A stretch of 7,859 nt of DNA from the NCBI GenBank assembly GCA_003585735.1, contig NQOH01000006.1, positions 44,702 to 52,560 of the forward strand, read 5' to 3'. The DNA comes from Gardnerella kenyensis. Lineage in GTDB: Bacteria > Actinomycetota > Actinomycetes > Actinomycetales > Bifidobacteriaceae. The notes beneath the pieces are model-generated. The model searched no databases and was not told where the DNA came from. It saw nothing but the letters and a program-made list of their open reading frames with translations. The position numbers were made by a program, and so were the translations under genes. The number at the start of each line of letters is the position of its first letter. Within the stretch, counting starts at the first letter, position 1. This document shows positions 4,046 through 7,859 of the stretch, one piece after another.

Positions 4046-6175
4046 TTATTCGCCGCGCTGAGCCTTAATAATCTCGTCCGAAACAGCCTTCGGGACCTCT
4101 GCGTAAGAGTCCATCTGCATGGTGAACATTGCGCGGCCCTGAGTCTTGGAACGAAGATCGCCAATGTAGCCGAACATTTCGCTCAGCGGCACCTTGGCGT
4201 CGATGACCTTCACGCCGGTTGCATCAGTCATAGACTGAATGTTACCGCGGCGAGAGTTCAAATCGCCCATGACATCGCCCATGTACTCTTCTGGAGTACG
4301 GACTTCGACTGCCATAATTGGTTCGAGAATTACCGGATTAGCCTTTGGAGCAGCTTCCTTGAAGCACATGGAACCTGCAATCTTGAAGGCCATTTCCGAA
4401 GAATCGACATCGTGAGTCTGACCGTCGGTGACGGTTGCCTTTACGCCCACAACTGGGAAGCCAGCCAACACGCCGGATTCCATAGCTTCCTGCACACCTG
4501 CGTCGATGGAAGGAATGAATTCCTTGGTGATGTGGCCACCGGTGACTTCGTTGAAGAACTGGTAGGTTTCGCCAGATTCTGTATCGAGAGGCTCGAAGTT
4601 CATCAAAACCTTTGCGAACTGACCAGAACCACCGGTCTGCTTCTTGTGAGTGTATTCCTGGTTCATAACAGCCTTACGAATGGTTTCGCGGTAAGCAACC
4701 TGTGGCTTACCAACATTCGCTTCGACCTTGAACTCACGGCGCATACGATCAACGATAATGTCAAGCTGAAGCTCGCCCATACCGGAAATCAAAGTCTGAC
4801 CGGATTCTTCATCAGTCTTAACCTGGAATGTAGGATCCTCGTCAGAAAGCTTAGCCAAAGCCAAGCTCATCTTTTCCTGATCAGCCTTCGTCTTTGGCTC
4901 CACAGCCACCTCGATAACAGGATCTGGGAAGGTCATGGATTCCAAGGAGATTGGGTTCTTTTCGTCGCACAAGGTATCACCAGTGCTGACGTTCTTCAAA
5001 CCAACGAAGGTGTAGATGTTTCCGGCTTCTGCGGAATCTACAGGATTTTCCTTATCAGCGTGCATCTGGAAGATCTTACCAACGCGTTCCTTCTTGGACT
5101 TCGTGGAATCGTACACGGAATCGCCTGGCTTAACTTCGCCAGAGTAAACGCGCACGAACACGAGCTTGCCGTAGAACGGATGGGTGGAAATCTTGAAGAC
5201 CAAAGCTGCGAATGGATCGGTGTTCACTGGCTTACGGTCAATTTCAACGGATTCGTCGCCTGGCTTGAAGCCCTTAATGGATGGAACATCCTCTGGGCTT
5301 GGAAGGAAGTCAACAACAGCATCCAGCATTGGCTGAACACCCTTATCCTTGAATGCAGAACCGCAAGTTACTGGGAAGGCCTTACGTTCGATTGTAAGCT
5401 TACGAATACCAGCGCGCATTTCTTCTTCAGTAAGTTCGCCGGATTCGAGATACTTCTCAACCAATTCGTCATCGGCTTCAGCAACCTGATCCATAAGCTC
5501 AGCACGATACTGCTCGGCACGCTCTTGCAAATCTGCAGGAATGTCGACGGTGTCATAGTGAGCACCCATATCGTCCTTAACGTCATTCCAGACGTAAGCC
5601 TTCATACGAATCAAGTCAACAACACCAAGGAAGTCGTTTTCAGCACCGATTGGGAGCTGAATAACGAGTGGTGTTGCGCCGAGCTTCTCTTTGATGGTCT
5701 TGACGGAGTAGTAGAAATCAGCGCCAAGCTTATCCATCTTGTTAATGAAGCAAATACGTGGAACGCTATACTTATCTGCCTGACGCCACACGGTTTCAGA
5801 CTGAGGCTCCACGCCTTCCTTACCGTCGAAGACTGCAACAGCACCATCGAGAACACGAAGGGAACGCTCCACCTCAGCGGTGAAGTCCACGTGGCCTGGG
5901 GTATCGATGATGTTGATCTGGTAACGGTCATCAACGTCATGAGTTTGACGCTTCCAGAAGCAGGTGGTTGCAGCAGACTGAATAGTAATACCGCGTTCCT
6001 GCTCCTGAGCCATGAAGTCCATTGTAGAAGCGCCATCATGGGTTTCACCGATCTTGTAATTCTTACCAGTGTAGTAAAGAATACGTTCGGTGGTAGTAGT
6101 CTTACCAGCATCGATGTGTGCCATGATGCCGATATTACGAACCATATTCAGGTCGTTAAGCACATCTTGTGCCAT
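4046..6175 (-). CDS. fusA: Elongation factor G
   Basis: EF-G is the GTPase that drives tRNA-mRNA translocation and, with RRF, ribosome recycling. The protein is 709 residues, normal for the family. GTPase motifs: AHIDAGKT (19-26), RGITI (61-65), DTPGH (91-95), NKMD (145-148) and GSAFK (272-276). Domain II lies at about 315-415, domain III at about 420-495, domain IV at about 500-620 with the GGHITKEFIPSIDAGVQEA stretch (546-564), and domain V at about 620-700 with RRGNIQSM (642-649). At 465-474 it reads GMGELQLDII: Gln470 replaces the His usual here (His457 in Staphylococcus aureus, a fusidic acid resistance site). The start is ATG 6175, with AAGGAT six bases upstream (6187-6182). It lies 42 bases after rpsG. 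As one of the two GTPases in the operon it is recognised by EF-G-only domains IV and V, which exclude a RelE/TypA-like GTPase or a tetracycline-protection paralogue given this operon position. Confidence 0.98.
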   Translation of the reverse strand: MAQDVLNDLNMVRNIGIMAHIDAGKTTTTERILYYTGKNYKIGETHDGASTMDFMAQEQERGITIQSAATTCFWKRQTHDVDDRYQINIIDTPGHVDFTAEVERSLRVLDGAVAVFDGKEGVEPQSETVWRQADKYSVPRICFINKMDKLGADFYYSVKTIKEKLGATPLVIQLPIGAENDFLGVVDLIRMKAYVWNDVKDDMGAHYDTVDIPADLQERAEQYRAELMDQVAEADDELVEKYLESGELTEEEMRAGIRKLTIERKAFPVTCGSAFKDKGVQPMLDAVVDFLPSPEDVPSIKGFKPGDESVEIDRKPVNTDPFAALVFKISTHPFYGKLVFVRVYSGEVKPGDSVYDSTKSKKERVGKIFQMHADKENPVDSAEAGNIYTFVGLKNVSTGDTLCDEKNPISLESMTFPDPVIEVAVEPKTKADQEKMSLALAKLSDEDPTFQVKTDEESGQTLISGMGELQLDIIVDRMRREFKVEANVGKPQVAYRETIRKAVMNQEYTHKKQTGGSGQFAKVLMNFEPLDTESGETYQFFNEVTGGHITKEFIPSIDAGVQEAMESGVLAGFPVVGVKATVTDGQTHDVDSSEMAFKIAGSMCFKEAAPKANPVILEPIMAVEVRTPEEYMGDVMGDLNSRRGNIQSMTDATGVKVIDAKVPLSEMFGYIGDLRSKTQGRAMFTMQMDSYAEVPKAVSDEIIKAQRGE

Positions 6176-6195
6176 ATTCTTATCCTTAGCTCTTT

Positions 6196-6212
6196 AAGAT
6201 ACCGATTATCTT
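6196..6212 (-). other. Small hairpin between rpsG and fusA
   Basis: Perfect 6-bp stem AAGATA (6196-6201) with TATCTT (6207-6212) and a five-base loop, just past the rpsG stop and about 20 bases before the fusA start. No T-run follows. It may affect coupling or mRNA stability; no function can be shown. Confidence 0.4.
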
Positions 6213-6217
6213 GTGGA

Positions 6218-6688
6218 TTACCAGCGATAGTGAGCAAAAGCCTTGTTTGCTTCTGCCATCTTGTGGGTATCCTCGCGGCGCTTCACAGAAGCACCCAAGC
6301 CATTGGAGGCATCGAGAATTTCGTTGGCCAAACGCTCAGCCATAGTCTTCTCACGACGAGCGCGGGAGAAGTCAGTAAGCCAGCGGAGGGAAAGAGTGTT
6401 TGCACGAGCAGGCTTAACTTCGACTGGCACCTGGTAGGTTGCACCACCGACGCGGCGGGAACGAACCTCAAGGCTTGGACGAATGTTATCAAGAGCGCGC
6501 TTCAAAACAGAAACTGGCTCCTGCTCGGTCTTTGCCTTCACCTGCTCAAGAGCGGTGTAGACGATGTTTTCTGCGATGGACTTCTTACCATCGAGAAGAA
6601 TTTTATTAATCAACTGAGCCACGACGGTCGAGCCGTAGATTGGATCAGGAAGCAGTTGATGCTTTTTTGCAGGTCCTTTACGTGACAT
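6218..6688 (-). CDS. rpsG: 30S ribosomal protein S7
   Basis: S7 is a primary binder of the 3' major domain of 16S rRNA; it nucleates assembly of the 30S head and lies near the E-site tRNA and mRNA exit. The protein is 156 residues, the usual length. Conserved stretches seen are MSRKGPAKK at the start, LLPDPIYGSTVVAQLINKIL, DGKKSIAENIVY, and RSRRVGGATYQVPVEV in the second half, with the C-terminal KMAEANKAFAHYRW. The start is ATG 6688, only three bases after the rpsL TAA, so translation is probably coupled; its weak Shine-Dalgarno (AAGG within the end of rpsL) fits this. In Escherichia coli S7 represses str mRNA translation; whether it does so here is not known. Confidence 0.98.
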   Translation of the reverse strand: MSRKGPAKKHQLLPDPIYGSTVVAQLINKILLDGKKSIAENIVYTALEQVKAKTEQEPVSVLKRALDNIRPSLEVRSRRVGGATYQVPVEVKPARANTLSLRWLTDFSRARREKTMAERLANEILDASNGLGASVKRREDTHKMAEANKAFAHYRW

Positions 6689-6691
6689 GTT

Positions 6692-7063
6692 TTACTTCGC
6701 CTTCTTTGCTCCATACAGGGAACGACCCTGCTTGCGGTCCTTGACACCCTGGGTATCGAGCGCACCACGCACGATGTGATAACGAACACCTGGGAGATCC
6801 TTCACACGGCCACCACGCACGAGCACAATGGAGTGCTCCTGCAAGTTATGACCTTCGCCTGGAATGTAGGCGGTTACTTCAATACCAGAGCTGAGGCGCA
6901 CACGAGCAACCTTACGAAGCGCGGAATTTGGCTTCTTAGGAGTGGTGGTGTACACACGGGTGCACACGCCACGACGCAGCGGGCTACCCTTCAAGGCCAA
7001 AGTCTTTGACTTTTTCGGCTTGGCCTGACGTCCCTTACGGACGAGTTGTTCAATCGTAGGCAA
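6692..7063 (-). CDS. rpsL: 30S ribosomal protein S12
   Basis: S12 is the decoding-centre protein that controls accuracy and is the classical streptomycin target. The protein is 123 residues, the usual short actinobacterial length. It carries RGVCTRVYTTTPKKPNSALR (31-50) and GGRVKDLPGVRYH (84-96). Lys43 and Lys88, the common resistance positions, are both wild type, and Asp89, the RimO methylthiolation site in some bacteria, is present. The start codon is TTG (7063), supported by the family start PTIEQLVRKG and by GGAG at 7075-7072 eight bases upstream; an ATG at 7082 opens a frame that stops after five codons. A weak start codon in so highly expressed a gene is notable. First gene of the str operon; it has a leader of about 215 bases. 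Confidence 0.98.
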   Translation of the reverse strand: MPTIEQLVRKGRQAKPKKSKTLALKGSPLRRGVCTRVYTTTPKKPNSALRKVARVRLSSGIEVTAYIPGEGHNLQEHSIVLVRGGRVKDLPGVRYHIVRGALDTQGVKDRKQGRSLYGAKKAK

Positions 7064-7071
7064 CTTAAGTT

Positions 7072-7141
7072 CTCCGATTCATTGATAACTTCTGTTAGGT
7101 GAAAACCGCCACACTGCAGCACACCTTAACGCATGAATCGG
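7072..7141 (-). promoter_or_regulatory. rpsL leader stem that overlaps the Shine-Dalgarno
   Basis: In the mRNA sense, CCGATTCAT (7141-7133) is perfectly complementary to ATGAATCGG (7082-7074), and the last two bases of the latter belong to the GGAG ribosome binding site (7075-7072). Inside, GTTAAGGTG (7130-7122) pairs with CACCTAAC (7101-7094) with one bulged A. The two helices stack into one long stem-loop that would partly hide the start region. A shorter alternative hairpin, CTTTAAC with GTTAAGG (about 7147-7124), uses some of the same bases. Complementarity is seen; regulation is inferred. Confidence 0.45.
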
Positions 7142-7222
7142 TTAAAGAGTAAAAGCCACAGTCCACCGGCCCGATGGCCCTAGTATTTCAAGCCACGCAT
7201 TACTGCGCGCTATCTTCAATAC

Positions 7223-7236
7223 TTGGGATATCCCAA
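7223..7236. promoter_or_regulatory. 14-bp perfect palindrome in the rpsL leader
   Basis: TTGGGATATCCCAA is an uninterrupted palindrome, about 50 bases downstream of the -10 box at 7290-7285. The shape suits a dimeric repressor operator positioned to block the str promoter region, or a short RNA hairpin without a loop. No regulator can be named. Confidence 0.35.
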
Positions 7237-7284
7237 CAAGCACGCCTATTACATAAGGCACGCCGTTGGCACACACGAATTACT

Positions 7285-7290
7285 ATTATA
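7285..7290 (-). promoter_or_regulatory. -10 box of the str operon promoter
   Basis: Minus-strand consensus TATAAT. The expected -35 position (about 7308-7313, AATCGC) matches poorly, so activity may need upstream DNA or an activator. Transcription would start near 7278, giving a leader of about 215 bases before rpsL. The region 7064-7377 has no gene: from right to left it holds the 12-bp repeat, this promoter, the palindrome and the leader stem. Confidence 0.55.
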
Positions 7291-7320
7291 CACCAACTCT
7301 TGACAATGCGATTTTCAGTT

Positions 7321-7380
7321 TTGCTTACTTCATTGCTTACTTCATTGCTTACTTTATTGCTTACTTTATTTTCTTACTTA
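7321..7380. repeat. 12-bp tandem repeat between ftsQ and the str promoter
   Basis: Four copies of TTGCTTACTTCA or TTGCTTACTTTA (7321-7332, 7333-7344, 7345-7356, 7357-7368) and a degenerate fifth (7369-7380) that contains the ftsQ stop codon at 7380-7378. The first two copies have C and the next two T at position 11. The array begins about 30 bases upstream of the str -10 box and is A-rich on the transcribed-sense strand. Copy number is likely variable between strains because identical adjacent copies invite slippage. Confidence 0.9.
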
Positions 7381-7859
7381 CTTAAGAATCGGCCTAACAG
7401 GAGACGACACATCTAGCTGTTTCTTATCGCCCATTTTGCTAGGGTCGTCAATAATTTTAGCCACAATCGCCTTTTTTAATTCAAGCTGTGAAGAATTTCC
7501 CCAAATAATAGTTCGCTTTATATCCCCAAGCTCGGTTTCCACAGAATCTTGCGTTTTTGCGCTAACTTTAGTAACGCGCGCACGCATTGATTCAGGCAGT
7601 GAGCTTACGATTTTTACAGCTTCAAGAACGGCGCGATTATTAAAAATTTTCGCCCCATTAGCCACTTCAATCACAGGTATGCCCTTAATAGAAACATTCG
7701 CTACAGCGTTTAAAACTCTGCCCTTTGCGTCTACTGCAGTAAGTCTGCTACTATCTTTTGTTTTCAACATTGCAGCAGGGCGTTGTGCGCGAATAACAAT
7801 ATTCAATCCGTGAGGAAAATCTTTAGTAACTTTTGCTTCCGTAACGCCAGGAATATCGT
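7378..7859 (-). CDS. ftsQ: Cell division protein FtsQ, C-terminal part
   Basis: FtsQ is a bitopic membrane protein of the divisome that links FtsB/FtsL to the septal ring. Only the C-terminal 159 residues are visible; the frame stays open to the right edge, so the cytoplasmic tail, membrane helix and most of the POTRA domain are missing. The fragment begins DIPGVTEAKVTKDFPHGLNI, matching the end of the POTRA domain (IPGV-x-x-A-x-V-x-(5)-P-x-x-L), followed by R-A-Q-RPAA and a beta-domain with SRLTAVDAKGRVLN and IKGIPVIEVANG. A TTG at 7806 opens a shorter reading, but the frame continues upstream with good family similarity. It ends TAA at 7380-7378, inside the 12-bp repeat. Its neighbour downstream is the str operon, not ftsZ as in many actinobacteria. 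Confidence 0.85.
   Translation of the reverse strand, partial: DIPGVTEAKVTKDFPHGLNIVIRAQRPAAMLKTKDSSRLTAVDAKGRVLNAVANVSIKGIPVIEVANGAKIFNNRAVLEAVKIVSSLPESMRARVTKVSAKTQDSVETELGDIKRTIIWGNSSQLELKKAIVAKIIDDPSKMGDKKQLDVSSPVRPILK

Noticed and set aside
4412..6685. 757-codon open frame on the plus strand, antisense to fusA and rpsG
   Set aside because: It mirrors the biased codons of fusA, shows no family motif, and lies wholly over secure genes.
7300..7305. Plus-strand TTGACA as a promoter
   Set aside because: No -10 box follows at 16-19 bases and no plus-strand gene lies downstream.
7174..7416. 80-codon plus-strand frame with LLT repeats
   Set aside because: The apparent peptide repeat is only the 12-bp DNA repeat being a multiple of three; there is no start signal and it runs into ftsQ antisense.
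7436..7813. 125-codon plus-strand frame opposite ftsQ
   Set aside because: The minus-strand frame has clear FtsQ sequence; this one has no motif or ribosome binding site.

Overview
The window looks like chromosome of a low-GC member of the Bifidobacteriaceae (Gardnerella-like). This is an inference from the Bifidobacterium-type EF-Tu, EF-G, S12 and S7 sequences combined with AT-rich codon choice in the non-ribosomal genes. No database search was possible.

Layout. On the left, a small alarmone synthetase of RelQ type (62-892, minus strand) diverges from a seven-TM Bax inhibitor-1/YccA-family membrane protein (1065-1811, plus strand), which ends in a clear intrinsic terminator. Next come about 870 bases without a convincing gene (1812-2677), the most unusual part of the window. 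They hold a densely palindromic block (1935-2043) and then a roughly 500-bp element (2082-2580) bounded by imperfect terminal inverted repeats of about 38 bp. The element carries five complete and one partial copy of a 52-bp tandem repeat, each copy with two stem-loops. It looks like a non-autonomous, MITE-like element, possibly derived from an IS256-type transposon, that has taken up a hairpin array. A strong terminator (about 2610-2641) separates it from the next operon.

The right two thirds is the classical str operon, read leftwards: rpsL (7063-6692), rpsG (6688-6218), fusA (6175-4046) and tuf (3877-2678). It encodes ribosomal proteins S12 and S7 and the elongation factors EF-G and EF-Tu, so decoding-centre proteins and the two main elongation GTPases are co-expressed. 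Non-coding features suggest regulation: a consensus -10 box with a leader of about 215 nt before rpsL, a leader helix that can cover part of the rpsL Shine-Dalgarno, a 14-bp palindrome in that leader, and competing helices between fusA and tuf. EF-G has Gln where most bacterial EF-Gs have the His associated with fusidic acid response.

Upstream of the str promoter is a 12-bp tandem repeat, then the 3' part of ftsQ (minus strand), which runs off the right edge. The str operon, not ftsZ, follows ftsQ here.

Best candidates for something undescribed: the inverted-repeat-bounded 52-bp hairpin array, the rpsL leader structure, and the 12-bp repeat against the str promoter. No complete novel multi-gene system is visible.
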